Of a stretch of 64,000 nt of DNA, positions 40,678 through 50,300 are shown in pieces. Under the pieces are notes generated by a model. The model did not search any database. It worked only from the letters and a program-made list of their open reading frames with translations, and was not told the DNA's origin. This DNA is from an uncultured Eubacteriales bacterium. GTDB taxonomy: Bacteria > Bacillota > Clostridia > Oscillospirales > Oscillospiraceae. A program made the translations under genes and the position numbers. The stretch covers positions 1-64,000 of the forward strand of contig URQY01000008.1 of the NCBI GenBank assembly GCA_900550165.1, in the 5' to 3' direction. Numbering within the stretch: position 1 is the first letter of the stretch; the number at the start of each line of letters is the position of its first letter.

Positions 40678-43629
40678 TTATGCGTACAGATAGCTGTACT
40701 TATCGCGCACGGTGAGGATCAGCGCCTCCAGCTCAACGGGAAGATCGTTGTCGCAGGAGGCTAAGTCATATTCCTTTACACCGTCCTCGTAGCGCAGGCG
40801 GATCATGTCCTCCTCCTCGAAGAGCACGCCGTAGTTCTCGCTCTCGTCCATGTCCTCTCTCGTCTGGAAGAGCGAGAATTTGTCGTGGCAGGGCTCACTC
40901 GCGTAGGGGCAGAACTGCGTGCAGTTGCCGCACTCGTTGCACATCTTGTCGACGTGGACGATCTCGTGCGAGCCGTCAGCCATCTTGATGACGACATTCG
41001 CGCGGTTCGGGCAGGAATCGACGCAGTTTTCGCACACGGTGGAGCACTGCAGGCAGCGCTCGCCGTCGCAGACGCACTTGCTTGCCATGGAGAGCACGCC
41101 CTTCTTACTCTGCGCGTCAAACTCGGTCACATCGGCCTCGGCGGGAATGTCGTAGACGTGCGGGTGGCCGATGACGATCTCGGCGAAGCGCGCGGCATCG
41201 GCAATGCCCTCGACCACGGTGGCGGGGCCGCGGTGCGCGTCGCCCGCGCAGTACACGCCGGGAATGTTCGTCTCGAACGCGGGACCCTTGCGCTCCATCT
41301 CAATGCCGTTTGCGGCCATGAGATCGGCGTCGACCTGCTCGCCGACGGCGGAGATGACCATGTCGCAGGGGATGGTGAACTGCTCGCCGGACTTGACGGG
41401 GCTGCGGCGGCCGCTCTCGTCGGGTTCGCCGAGGATCATCTTATCGCACAGGAGCTTGCCGCGGCTCTGTTTGACGGGCGCGGCCAGCTCGACGAATTCG
41501 ACGCCCTCGTCGATAGCGAGCTGGAGCTCGTGCTCGTCGGCGGGCATGAACTTCTTCGTGCGGCGATAGAGGATGGTCGCGTGCGCGCCCATGCGTTTCG
41601 CAACGCGCGCGGCGTCCATGGCGGTGTTGCCCGCGCCGACGACAACGATGTTGCCTTGCAGACAGGGCTTGACCTGCTTTTTCATCTTCTTCATCCACTC
41701 GATGACGCCCTGCACGTTGCCCTCAATGTCGAGCTTGCCGGGCTTCCACGCGCCGGTGGCCATTAAGATGTGCGTGTAGCCCATCTTCTTGAGCTGCTCG
41801 ACGGAGGGGGCGGGCTTGCCGAGCTTTACTTCCACGCCGTAGCGCTCCATGAGCGCGATGTCCTTGTCGATGGCCTCGTCGCTGATGCGGAAGGCGGGGA
41901 TGACATAGCGCGGCACGCCGCCGAGCTTGCGTTCACGCTCAAAGATCGTGGTGGGCACACCCTCGCGGCCGAGGAAGTACGCCGCGGCGATACCGGTCGG
42001 ACCGCCGCCGACGATGGCGACCTTTTTGTCGTCAACGGGCTCGGGCATACGGAGCGACGCCATGAGCGCGCTGTAGCCCTTTTCCGCGGCAAGAAGCTTC
42101 GTGTCGCGGATGTGGACGGACTCCTCGTAGAAGTTGCGCGAGCACTTGCCCTGGCAGCGGTGCGCGCAGATGGTGCCGGTGATGAACGGCAGCGCGTTCT
42201 TCTCGGTGATGAGCTTGAGCGCGGGACCGTAGAGCCCCTTGCGGCACAGCTCGAGATATTCGGGAATGTCCTGCTCGATGGGGCAGCCGCCCTTGCAGGG
42301 AGCCTCGAAGCAGTCGAGCAGCGGCACCTGCTCGCGGCTCTTGCGAGAGGGCAGGGGCTTGATGGGCTTTACGTGGTGGAAGTCGTGCAGCGCGGAGGCG
42401 GCAAGGTCGGAGATGGCGGCGGGGTCGTTGCCGGAAAATGCGCGGTAGGGCATATCCTCGACCTTTTCGACCATCTGGTGCAGGCGGTTGTAGCCGCCGG
42501 GCTTCAAGATGGTGGTGGCGACGGTGATGGGCCAGATGCCGGCGGCAAAGAGCTTGTCACAGTTGAAGTAGTCCGCGCCGCCGGCGAACGAAATGCGCAT
42601 CTTGCCGCCAAACTGACGGGAGATGCGGTTGCACATCTCGATCGTCAGCGGGAAGAGGCTGCGGCCGGACATATACATCTCTTCGTTGGGCAGCTCGCCG
42701 CGCGTCGTGTCGACGGGGAAGGTGTTGGAGAGCTTGAGGCCGAACTCAAGGCCCTCCTTGTCCGCGAGCTTTTGCAGCCGCTCGAACATCGGCACGGCGT
42801 CCTCCCACTGGAGGTCCTCGTTGAAGTGATGCTCGTCGAAAACGATGTAGTCATAACCCATGGAATCGAGGATGCTGCGCGCGGTCTTGTAGCCGAGAAT
42901 GGTCGGGTTGCACTTGACGAAGGTGTGCAGATGCTTTTCTTTGAGAAGATAACTTGCGATGCGCTCGATCTCCTGCGGCGGGCAGCCGTGGAGCGTGGAG
43001 AGCGTGACGGAGCGGGAAACATTGGGGGAGATGGACGCGATGAAGTCCTTTTCCTCGGGGAAAAGCTCGGTCAGGACCTTCTTGCACTCCTTGAACTGCG
43101 CGGTCTTGCCTGCGTCCATCATGTTGTTGATGTAGGTGTTGACCTTGCGGCCCTTGATGCCCTCTAAGTCATAGCCGACGGACATGTTGAAGACGAAGCC
43201 GTCGGGATCGCCGAAGCCATAGACCTTGCTCATGACCTTGAGCGCGCACCAGGCCTTGATGTACTCATCCTGCGCCTGCTGCACGGTCAGCTCGGTCGAC
43301 CACTCCTGGTTGTAGCCCTCGTCAGCGGCGAGGATGCAGGGGCGGGGAACACAGGCGGCAAGCTCCGCGCCGTCCATTTTCTGCACGGTCTTGACCTCGA
43401 AAAAGCGCGCGCCGGCGGCATAGGCCGCGATGATGTTCTGCGCGAGCTGACTGTTGGGACCGGCGGCGGGGCCAAAGGGCGTTTCGATGCGCTCACCGAA
43501 GATCGGCAGGCTCTTGCCGTCCGCGTGATAGTGCTTGTGAACGCCGAAGACGTCGCCGCACTGGGCGTATTCGGTCGTGACCCAGTTCATCAAAGAGTCG
43601 AACGGGATGGGATACATTTTTTCAGACAT
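40678..43629 (-). CDS. ygfK: YgfK-type iron-sulfur flavoprotein reductase
   Basis: A 983-residue multi-domain oxidoreductase. Residues 1 to about 440 form a dihydroorotate-dehydrogenase-like barrel. A cysteine-rich region (CKGGCPIEQDIPEY; CAHRCQGKCSRNF) and a GltD-like FAD/NAD(P) unit follow (AIVGGGPTGIAAAYFLGREG; VVVGAGNTAMDAARVAKRMG). The end holds ferredoxin-like clusters (CLQCSTVCENCVDSCPNRAN and CNECGNCTQFCPY). Annotated elsewhere as a putative selenate reductase, it belongs to the ygeW/ygeY/ssnA/hyuA gene set and probably reduces a purine-ring intermediate. No UGA selenocysteine signal is apparent. It starts 21 bases after ssnA with GGGAGAG. Confidence 0.92.
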   Translation of the reverse strand: MSEKMYPIPFDSLMNWVTTEYAQCGDVFGVHKHYHADGKSLPIFGERIETPFGPAAGPNSQLAQNIIAAYAAGARFFEVKTVQKMDGAELAACVPRPCILAADEGYNQEWSTELTVQQAQDEYIKAWCALKVMSKVYGFGDPDGFVFNMSVGYDLEGIKGRKVNTYINNMMDAGKTAQFKECKKVLTELFPEEKDFIASISPNVSRSVTLSTLHGCPPQEIERIASYLLKEKHLHTFVKCNPTILGYKTARSILDSMGYDYIVFDEHHFNEDLQWEDAVPMFERLQKLADKEGLEFGLKLSNTFPVDTTRGELPNEEMYMSGRSLFPLTIEMCNRISRQFGGKMRISFAGGADYFNCDKLFAAGIWPITVATTILKPGGYNRLHQMVEKVEDMPYRAFSGNDPAAISDLAASALHDFHHVKPIKPLPSRKSREQVPLLDCFEAPCKGGCPIEQDIPEYLELCRKGLYGPALKLITEKNALPFITGTICAHRCQGKCSRNFYEESVHIRDTKLLAAEKGYSALMASLRMPEPVDDKKVAIVGGGPTGIAAAYFLGREGVPTTIFERERKLGGVPRYVIPAFRISDEAIDKDIALMERYGVEVKLGKPAPSVEQLKKMGYTHILMATGAWKPGKLDIEGNVQGVIEWMKKMKKQVKPCLQGNIVVVGAGNTAMDAARVAKRMGAHATILYRRTKKFMPADEHELQLAIDEGVEFVELAAPVKQSRGKLLCDKMILGEPDESGRRSPVKSGEQFTIPCDMVISAVGEQVDADLMAANGIEMERKGPAFETNIPGVYCAGDAHRGPATVVEGIADAARFAEIVIGHPHVYDIPAEADVTEFDAQSKKGVLSMASKCVCDGERCLQCSTVCENCVDSCPNRANVVIKMADGSHEIVHVDKMCNECGNCTQFCPYASEPCHDKFSLFQTREDMDESENYGVLFEEEDMIRLRYEDGVKEYDLASCDNDLPVELEALILTVRDKYSYLYA

Positions 43630-43650
43630 GACTTTCTCTCCCTTTCTGCC

Positions 43651-44994
43651 TTAGTATTTGCGGTGATTCAGATCGCCCCAGAGCTTCTTGGCGGCTTCAA
43701 GAATGTGCGCATTTTCGGCTTCTTCGTCGATGCCGACGAGCTCGCGGTCGAGCATGAGGGTCCTGCCGGCGGCGATGGTGGTCTCAACCTGGCGGCCCGT
43801 CATGCCGAAGATCATGTGGCCGTCGATATTCTCGTCGGAGAACGGGGTGAAGGGCTTGTAGTCCATGACGATGATGTCCGCCGCCGCGCCGGGTTTGAGA
43901 ACGCCGAGCGTGTCGGGGAAGTATTTCTCGCCGATCTTGGCGTTGTTTTTGAAGAGCATATCGGTGACCTCGCACCAGCCGACGTTCGGCAGGCAGTTCT
44001 GGCTGCGCTGGGAGCAGAGGGCGACCTTGAGGGACTCGAGCATATCGTTCGTGTAGGCGTCGGTGCCCATGCCGAGCAGGATCCCGCGCTTATGGAGCTG
44101 GAGCACGGGGCAGATGCCGATGGCGTTGCCCATGTTGGATTCCGGATTGTTGACGACCATCGTGCCGGTCTCCTTGATGATCTCCATCTCGGCGGTGTTG
44201 ACGTGGATGCAGTGGCCGAGGATGGTTCTGGGGCCGAGAATGCCGTGGTCCTGCAAACGCTGGACGGGGCGGCGGCCGTAGTTCTGAAGGGAATCGTACA
44301 CGTCGTTCATGCCCTCGGACACATGGATATGATAACCCGTGCGGCCGTTGTTGGCTTCAACCATGCGGTCAAAGGTCTTATCCGAAATGGTGAACAGCGC
44401 GTGGCCGCCGAACATCGCCGCGAGCATCGGGTCCTTGCGCTTTTCGCACTCGGTGATGAAATCCGCATTCTCCCGAATGGCCTGCAAGCACTTTTCCTCG
44501 CCGTCGCGGTCGGAGACCTCGTAGCACAGGCAGGAGCGAAGGCCGAGACGCTTGCTCTCCTCGGCAATCGTGTGCAGCGTGCCGGGGATCTCGCCGTAAG
44601 AGGCGTGGTGGTCGAAGATCGTCGTCACGCCCTGCTTGATGGAGTCGATATAGAGCGCGGTGGCACTGGCCTTCGTGCCGTCCATCATCAGGTGGCGGTC
44701 GATGGCCCACCACGTGCCGTCGAGCACTTCGTAGAAGTTTGTCGGATTGTTGCCGACGATGGAAAGGCCGCGGGCGAGGGCGGAGTAGATATGCGTGTGC
44801 GCGTTGATGAACGCGGGCATGATGACGCCGCCCTTGGCGTCGACGATCTCGGCGTCAGGGTACTTGGCGCGAAGGGCGGCTTCCTCGCCGACTTCGACGA
44901 TCTTCGCGCCCTCGTAGGCGACCGCGCCGCGCTCAAAGTAGCCCTGCGCGCCTGCGTCGCGGGTGATGAGCCGACCGTTGGTGACAAGTTTCAT
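43651..44994 (-). CDS. ssnA: SsnA aminohydrolase
   Basis: A 447-residue amidohydrolase of the SsnA group. Visible metal-site segments are MPAFINAHTHIYSALARG, GYHIHVSEGMND, GHCIHVNTAEM and GMGTDAYTNDM. SsnA is a regular partner of YgfK, YgeW and YgeY in purine-degrading anaerobes; its exact substrate, an amino- or ring-containing intermediate, is not settled. The ATG at 44994 is behind AAAAGGAGGAG; an in-frame codon further upstream is not supported. It leads the ssnA-ygfK transcript. Confidence 0.9.
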   Translation of the reverse strand: MKLVTNGRLITRDAGAQGYFERGAVAYEGAKIVEVGEEAALRAKYPDAEIVDAKGGVIMPAFINAHTHIYSALARGLSIVGNNPTNFYEVLDGTWWAIDRHLMMDGTKASATALYIDSIKQGVTTIFDHHASYGEIPGTLHTIAEESKRLGLRSCLCYEVSDRDGEEKCLQAIRENADFITECEKRKDPMLAAMFGGHALFTISDKTFDRMVEANNGRTGYHIHVSEGMNDVYDSLQNYGRRPVQRLQDHGILGPRTILGHCIHVNTAEMEIIKETGTMVVNNPESNMGNAIGICPVLQLHKRGILLGMGTDAYTNDMLESLKVALCSQRSQNCLPNVGWCEVTDMLFKNNAKIGEKYFPDTLGVLKPGAAADIIVMDYKPFTPFSDENIDGHMIFGMTGRQVETTIAAGRTLMLDRELVGIDEEAENAHILEAAKKLWGDLNHRKY

Positions 44995-45001
44995 AAGATG
45001 C

Positions 45002-45264
45002 TCCTCCTTTTCTGTTGGCTGCGTTCCCCCGCCGCTTGCCACGGCACCGCAAAGGGGAAAGAAAAAAGCGCCTCTCACACAAGCATACCGAGCGCTCCCG
45101 AAGGGAGCGACCGTACAGCCCGTGCGCGAAGCACTACGTTGCAGCTACCAAACAGTAATTTAGTTTGCAAGAATATTTTACAGGAAACGGGAACAAAATG
45201 CACGTTTTTTCCGTCTCAGTTGATGTAGAAAATGAAATGAAAATTTTGTGCAATTCGCGGAAAG
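45002..45264 (-). promoter_or_regulatory. Long structured leader of ssnA
   Basis: No gene is seen between ssnA and the 6S-like RNA. On the minus strand the leader contains an imperfect stem-loop, TACGGTCGCTCC with GGAGCGCTCGGTA (about 45088-45117), then GAGAGGCGCTTTTTTC, which looks like the end of a terminator or an attenuator. A TAAAAT box near 45180 may be the -10 of the promoter, but a matching -35 is not convincing. Confidence 0.4.
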
Positions 45265-45265
45265 A

Positions 45266-45474
45266 TAAAAAAGTGCCCCGCAGCGGCCGTGTAAGCCCCG
45301 TCAAAACCTGCACCATTCTGGACAGGTGGGTCGCCTCTGTCCGGCTTTATTGCTTCCAACGTCCAACCGCAGACGGCAGTCGGGAGGCCTGCAAACCACC
45401 GGAGCGTACCGGCGTCCCTTATGACGAAATGTGGGTTTATAAAGAACTTATCACGCACCCCGCAGGGCACTATT
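45266..45474 (-). ncRNA. ssrS: Probable 6S RNA
   Basis: A roughly 205-base rod-like RNA on the minus strand. The closing stem AGTGCCC (5', 45471-45465) pairs with GGGCACT (3', 45280-45274), then a T6 run. Inside, GCGG and CGTGATAAG pair with CTTACACGGCCGC. The 5' segment CCCTGCGGGGTGCGTGATA and the following TTTATAAACC resemble the conserved 5' half of Firmicute 6S RNA, which mimics an open promoter and sequesters sigma-A RNA polymerase. The identification rests on remembered consensus and pairing; a covariance search would settle it. Confidence 0.68.
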
Positions 45475-45518
45475 CAGTTTACCGCGAAGAACGGAAAAAA
45501 TCCGTCGCAATCGAAGCT

Positions 45519-45809
45519 TTACTCTTCGTCCGAGAGGATCTGCTCCATGAAGAGGTCGTAGACTTTGTCGATCTCCTCCTCATCGTCGACGGTGACGAGA
45601 AACTCCTCGCCGTTTTCCATCTGGCTCTTGAGAATGACGAGACCGTATTCCTCTTCGTTCTCTTCCTCCTCGCTGTCTTCTTCGACCACGGGGAAGAAGG
45701 CCATATAGGTCGTACCGTTATATTCCAGCGCATCGACGTATTCCAGTTCTACGTCGTTGCCCTCATCGTCTGTCAGCGTGACAAAATTGGGGCCAAAATC
45801 CTCACTCAT
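45519..45809 (-). CDS. DUF1292 family acidic protein
   Basis: A 96-residue acidic protein of the DUF1292 family: FVTLTDDEGNDVELEYVDAL, NGTTYMAFFPV and YGLVILKSQMENGEEFLVTV. The family often lies near the RuvX/IreB genes of Firmicutes; its function is unknown. The ATG at 45809 has CAGGAGG. It is a single gene with its own strong promoter, followed on the same strand by the 6S-like RNA. Confidence 0.88.
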   Translation of the reverse strand: MSEDFGPNFVTLTDDEGNDVELEYVDALEYNGTTYMAFFPVVEEDSEEEENEEEYGLVILKSQMENGEEFLVTVDDEEEIDKVYDLFMEQILSDEE

Positions 45810-45839
45810 GGGGGACACCTCCTGAAAGTTTGTGCTCGC

Positions 45840-45868
45840 ATTATAACGCACCTTGCGGCAAAATGCAA
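45840..45868 (-). promoter_or_regulatory. Sigma-A promoter of the DUF1292 gene
   Basis: On the minus strand TTGCAT (45868-45863) and TATAAT (45845-45840) are spaced by 17 bases. Confidence 0.8.
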
Positions 45869-45978
45869 GACAAGATACGTACCTCTTGACAGCCGTGCTA
45901 TACTATATTCTGTATCATTATTACAATTGATGTTATGCGCTCACGCGCACATTTCTACCGCGAAGGAGGAGGCGCTTT

Positions 45979-48612
45979 ATGGAAGAAAACCGCGCAGACA
46001 ACCAGACGCCCCGAAGACAGCAAGCCCAGCACCCCGCGCACAAAAAGAAAAAGGTCGGCACGGCGAAAACGGTCATCGGCACCATTCTTGCCATCGGGCT
46101 TACGACGTGTCTGATGTTTTTTGCCATCTTCATGATCTATGTCCACACGTCGCTCGATCTGGACGTCGATATTTCGGCCTACACGCTCAAGCAGAGCTCA
46201 ACGGTCTACTATCAGGACAAAACGAGCGGAGAATGGGTGGAGCTGACCAAGCTCCACGGCGTGGAGAACCGCACGCTCGTGAGTATCGACGAGATCCCCA
46301 AGCACGTGCAGGATGCGCTCATCTCCATTGAGGACGAGCGCTTTGAAAGCCACCACGGTGTGGACTGGAAGAGCACGGCGAAGGCCATCGTCGGCAAGCT
46401 CACCGGAACCTCAACGCGTGGCGGCTCGACGATCACCCAGCAGGTTATCAAAAACACGACCGGCGACAACGAGGTGACCATCAAACGCAAGGTGACGGAG
46501 ATTTTCCGCGCGCTGCGGCTCGAGAAGAATTACTCAAAAGATGAAATTCTTGAGACATATTTCAACAAGGTTTATTTCGGCAACGGCTGCTACGGCATCG
46601 AGGCTGCGGCGGAGAGCTACTTCGGCAAGACCGTCGGCGAGCTGACGATCGCCGAGGCCGCGTCCATCGTCGGCATCACGCAGTTCCCCTATAAATATGA
46701 CCCTGCGCGCGGCGACTGGTACCGCGAGCAGAACAAGGAGCGCCAACTCACGGTGCTCTATAAGATGCACGAGCTCGGCAAGATCAGCGACGAGGAGTAC
46801 GAGCAGGCAAAGGTCGAGCCGCTCGTTTTCTCTTGGGACCCGGGCTTTGTTCCTTCTGCGGGGGTTGCAAGCAGGGTGGATACCGCCTCGAGCACGGAGT
46901 ATGACTCCTACTTTGTCGAGCGTATGTTCAACGACATCGTTGCCGATATGCACGAGCAGCTCGGTTACAACGAAGAAACGGCGAAGGATATGCTCTACAC
47001 CGGCGGCTACTCTATCTACTGCACGGTCGATCCCGAGATCCAGTCCATCGTCGAGAGCGTCTATGCCGACCGCAATAACCTGAACTACACGTCCTCCAAG
47101 GGCCAGCAGCTCCAGTCCGGCGCGACGATCATCGACAATTCGACGGGCAACATCGTGGCCGTCGCGGGGCGCGTGGGCGAGCGCGAGGGCCGCTTCCTGC
47201 TCGATTATTCGACGGTTGTGCGTCAGTGCGGCTCGGCCATCAAGCCTCTGAGCGTTTACGCGCCCGCGCTGGACGCCGGCGTCATCACGCCTGCGAGCGT
47301 GATCGACGACTATCCCGTTGAGATGCTCAACGGCAGCGCCTGGCCGGTGAACGCCTACTCGGGCTACCGCAGCATCATGACGCTGCAGGACGCCATCCGC
47401 AATTCGTCCAACCCCACGGCGGTGCGCACGGCCATCAAGCTGACGCTGCCCGCGTCCTACGCCTTTATGACCGAGAATCTCGGCTTTACGACGCTGACGA
47501 ACGACGATCTGACGGCGGCGGGCGCGCTGGCGCTCGGTGGCCTTTCCAAGGGCGTGACCACGCGTGAAATGGCCGCGGCCTACGCCTCGTTTGCCAACGG
47601 CGGCGTTTACACCACGCCAAGAACGTATACCGAGGTGCTTGACCACAACGGCAACGTCATTCTGGAAAATAAGACCGAGTACCACGTCGCGATGAAGGAA
47701 AGCACCGCCTACGCGATGAACGAGCTTCTCAAAAACGTTGTGCGCAACGGCACGGGTACGGGGGCGAACTTCTCGGGCATGACCATCGCCGGTAAGACCG
47801 GCTCGACCAACAGCAACAACGACCGTTACTTTGTCGGTTACACGCCGTATTACACGGCGGCGGTCTGGGTCGGCTACGACACGCCGACGCGCATCGTGGC
47901 GAGCGGCAACCCCGCGGCCACGCTGTGGAAGACGTTTATGAGCAAGGTCCACGCGGGTCTTCCCAACAAGGACTTCGACGTCAGCAGTGACGGGATGGTC
48001 AGCGTGACCGTCTGCACGCAGACGGGGCTTCTAGCCTCCGCGGGCTGCCCGTCGCAGACCGTGAAGGTCGCGAGCGGCAGCGCCCCCACGCTGAGCTGCG
48101 ACGGCCATATCGCCGTGACCGTCTGCGCAGATTCCGGTATGCTTGCCTCGGACTATTGCCCGAATGTCACGACGAGCTATGTGCTCGATCTGAGTCAGCC
48201 GAACGTGAGCGCGGGCTGGGGCTATAAGCGCGACCTGCTTACAACGCCGCTGAGCGCATCGCTCCAGGCGACGTATCAGGCACAGCTCGAGGAGGGGCTC
48301 ATCACCGCTATTCCCGCAGGTACGCCGGTGCACACAAACAGCGGCACCGTGCAGCTATACAGCGATCTGATGTACAGCGGGATGTGCACCACGCACACGA
48401 CACCGCCGGAGCCCACGCCGGACCCGGATGCGCCGGATGACGGCAGCGGCGATGCCGCCGGCGGAGACAATACAGGCGGCGACAGCGGCGCGCAGACGCC
48501 GTCTGACGGCACCGGTACGGCGGGCGACAGTGCCGGAGGGGAAACCACCGGCGACAATGGCCAGTTCCTCAACTGGCTGCTCAGCAACGGTTCGACCAGC
48601 GGCAGACGATAA
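45979..48612 (+). CDS. Class A penicillin-binding protein (PBP1a-type)
   Basis: An 877-residue bifunctional peptidoglycan synthase. A basic cytoplasmic tail and one membrane helix (about 35-58) are followed by the glycosyltransferase domain GT51 (EDERFESHHGVDW; RGGSTITQQVIKN; ETYFNKVYFGNGCYGIEAAA) and the transpeptidase domain with SxxK in QCGSAIKPLSV, SxN in RNSSNPTA and the KTG triad in AGKTGSTNSN. The C-terminal 100 residues are a Pro/Gly/Asp/Thr-rich low-complexity tail, likely wall-spanning. The ATG at 45979 has AAGGAGG. The gene is single, with a terminator after it. Confidence 0.93.
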   Translation: MEENRADNQTPRRQQAQHPAHKKKKVGTAKTVIGTILAIGLTTCLMFFAIFMIYVHTSLDLDVDISAYTLKQSSTVYYQDKTSGEWVELTKLHGVENRTLVSIDEIPKHVQDALISIEDERFESHHGVDWKSTAKAIVGKLTGTSTRGGSTITQQVIKNTTGDNEVTIKRKVTEIFRALRLEKNYSKDEILETYFNKVYFGNGCYGIEAAAESYFGKTVGELTIAEAASIVGITQFPYKYDPARGDWYREQNKERQLTVLYKMHELGKISDEEYEQAKVEPLVFSWDPGFVPSAGVASRVDTASSTEYDSYFVERMFNDIVADMHEQLGYNEETAKDMLYTGGYSIYCTVDPEIQSIVESVYADRNNLNYTSSKGQQLQSGATIIDNSTGNIVAVAGRVGEREGRFLLDYSTVVRQCGSAIKPLSVYAPALDAGVITPASVIDDYPVEMLNGSAWPVNAYSGYRSIMTLQDAIRNSSNPTAVRTAIKLTLPASYAFMTENLGFTTLTNDDLTAAGALALGGLSKGVTTREMAAAYASFANGGVYTTPRTYTEVLDHNGNVILENKTEYHVAMKESTAYAMNELLKNVVRNGTGTGANFSGMTIAGKTGSTNSNNDRYFVGYTPYYTAAVWVGYDTPTRIVASGNPAATLWKTFMSKVHAGLPNKDFDVSSDGMVSVTVCTQTGLLASAGCPSQTVKVASGSAPTLSCDGHIAVTVCADSGMLASDYCPNVTTSYVLDLSQPNVSAGWGYKRDLLTTPLSASLQATYQAQLEEGLITAIPAGTPVHTNSGTVQLYSDLMYSGMCTTHTTPPEPTPDPDAPDDGSGDAAGGDNTGGDSGAQTPSDGTGTAGDSAGGETTGDNGQFLNWLLSNGSTSGRR

Positions 48613-48613
48613 G

Positions 48614-48646
48614 TGAAAAAGGACGGCTTCGGCCGTCCTTTTTTCG
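48614..48646 (+). terminator. Terminator after the PBP gene
   Basis: AAAAAGGACGGC / GCCGTCCTTTTTT with a TTCG loop. Confidence 0.88.
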
Positions 48647-48661
48647 TCCGGTCAATATCTG

Positions 48662-49729
48662 TCAAGTAATTTTGCTTTCGGGGGTTTCAAGCATCTGCGA
48701 GAGCAGCAGGAGAAAGAAGGGAAAGAGCACCATCCCCGCAACACCGAACGTGCAGTAGCCAAGGTACATCGCAAAGAGCGACGCGACCGGCGGCAGCCCC
48801 GCCTGCGCGGAGATGAGCTTCGGCTCGAGCGTATTGCGTGTGATGAGCGTGCAGAGATAGAGCGCAAGGAGCACGATGGCCTTGGGCGGAAAACCGAACA
48901 GCAGCGTGAAGACCGCCCACGGCACGAGCGCCGTGCCCGTGCCGAAGACCGGCAGCGCGTCGAGCAGTGTGATGAGAAAGGCGAACAGCAGTGCGTAGCT
49001 CTGACGCATGAGAAAAAAACCGAGCAGCAGCTCGAAAAAAGTGATGCACGAGAGCGTCGCCTGCGCGCGCAGCCACCGCGCGAGCGAGGCGATCACGCCC
49101 GCGCGGAAGCGCCGCAGGCGCTGCATCTGCTCCGGCGGCACCAGGCGCTGCGCCGCCGCGCAGAGCTCGGGATAAGACGCGGAGGTGAAGTAGACCGCAA
49201 GCACGCAGGTCGCGATGGCGAGCACGCTGCCCGGCAGCGCTGCTGCGGCGGCTGTGAGCGCGGCGACGGCCCGAGCGGAGAGGGAGCGCAGGATGCTGTC
49301 CATGTCGGTCACGGTCTGCATCAGCTGCTCGCGCAGATATCGGCTGAGCCATGCCGAGTCCGGCGCACCGGAGCCCTCGAGCCGGGCGAGGAGCCCGTCC
49401 GCCGCCTCGGGCAGTGCGTCGAAAAACGCGGGCGCGGCGGCAAGCAGTGCATTTAGCTGCGACAGGAGTGTTGTCCCGAGAAGCGAGAGGAGCCCGCCGA
49501 GCAGGAAGAGAAGCGTCAGCGTCAGCAGGAGCGCGGAAAAGCCGCGCCGGAAGCGGAGAGCGCGCTGCAGGTGCAGCACGATGGGCTCAAGCAGCGCCGC
49601 AATGAGCAGCGCCAGCAGAAACGGGAGGGACCAGGGCAGAAGAAAGCGGAACGAAAGATAAAAAATGCCCGCTGATGCCGCGGCGGAAAGGGTAAAAAGC
49701 AAAAAACGGCGCAGGGCTTCCTCGCGCAA
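48662..49729 (-). CDS. AI-2E/YtvI family membrane protein
   Basis: A 355-residue polytopic protein of the AI-2E transporter superfamily, YtvI branch by look. Five to eight helices are seen; the middle (about 95-165) is amphipathic and the conserved C-terminal core contains ITLLDALPVFGTGTALVPWA and NTLEPKLISAQAGLPPVASL. YtvI-type members are linked to sporulation and other members to ion or signal export; the substrate is unknown. It stands alone, read away from the ACT-domain gene. Confidence 0.8.
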   Translation of the reverse strand: MREEALRRFLLFTLSAAASAGIFYLSFRFLLPWSLPFLLALLIAALLEPIVLHLQRALRFRRGFSALLLTLTLLFLLGGLLSLLGTTLLSQLNALLAAAPAFFDALPEAADGLLARLEGSGAPDSAWLSRYLREQLMQTVTDMDSILRSLSARAVAALTAAAAALPGSVLAIATCVLAVYFTSASYPELCAAAQRLVPPEQMQRLRRFRAGVIASLARWLRAQATLSCITFFELLLGFFLMRQSYALLFAFLITLLDALPVFGTGTALVPWAVFTLLFGFPPKAIVLLALYLCTLITRNTLEPKLISAQAGLPPVASLFAMYLGYCTFGVAGMVLFPFFLLLLSQMLETPESKIT

Positions 49730-49758
49730 GCAGAACCACCTCCCGATAGAAAAAACAG

Positions 49759-49787
49759 TTGCATTCTTTATGGCTGTGTGCTAAAAT
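49759..49787 (+). promoter_or_regulatory. Sigma-A promoter of the ACT-domain gene
   Basis: TTGCAT (49759-49764) and TAAAAT (49782-49787) are spaced by 17 bases. Confidence 0.78.
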
Positions 49788-49832
49788 AAACACCAAATAA
49801 AGACAAATGACCGTGAAGGAGAAACAGAGCTT

Positions 49833-50273
49833 ATGACGTCAGCGACGAAATTTTATCTGGTCTCGGCCGAAGCGCTGCCCGAGATTTTCATCAAGGTGGC
49901 GGAAGCCAAGCGGATGCTCCAGTCCGGCGAGGTGCGCACGGCGGGCGATGCTGCCCGTGCCGTCGGCATCAGCCGCAGCGCCTTTTATAAGTACCGCGAC
50001 GCGGTGCGCCCCTTCAACGACATGAAGACGGGCCGCATCATCACGTTTTATGCCATGCTCAAGAACAATCCGGGCGTATTGTCCAACGTCCTTTCTATCT
50101 TTGCCGAATCGGGCGCGAATATTCTCACGATCAACCAGAGCATTCCGACCAACGGCTGCGCGGCGGTGACCATCTCGGCGGAAACGTCCGAGATGCAGGA
50201 GTCGATCGAGGAGATGATGGCCACGGCCTCCGCGCTCGAGGGGGTCGTCCGCTTCGATATTCTGGCGGCCTGA
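49833..50273 (+). CDS. ACT domain-containing regulatory protein (PheB/UPF0735)
   Basis: A 146-residue protein of the UPF0735/PheB group: an N-terminal helix-turn-helix-like segment (TAGDAARAVGISRSAFYKYR) and a C-terminal ACT domain (NNPGVLSNVLSIFAESGANI). ACT domains bind amino acids, so an amino-acid-responsive regulator role is inferred. In Bacillus pheB lies near the threonine/phenylalanine genes. Here the next gene is aspartokinase. A hairpin with T-run between them may act as an attenuator. Confidence 0.85.
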   Translation: MTSATKFYLVSAEALPEIFIKVAEAKRMLQSGEVRTAGDAARAVGISRSAFYKYRDAVRPFNDMKTGRIITFYAMLKNNPGVLSNVLSIFAESGANILTINQSIPTNGCAAVTISAETSEMQESIEEMMATASALEGVVRFDILAA

Positions 50274-50300
50274 GACACCGCATCTCACCTGCCTTCATAC

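Noticed and set aside
40678..43629. Possible selenoprotein in YgfK (annotated elsewhere as a putative selenate reductase)
   Set aside because: The frame is complete without an internal UGA and ends in a normal stop; no SECIS-like hairpin was needed or noticed.
45165..46331. 388-codon frame through the 6S-like RNA and the start of the PBP gene
   Set aside because: It crosses an RNA gene, the opposite-strand DUF1292 gene and the first part of a clear PBP frame.
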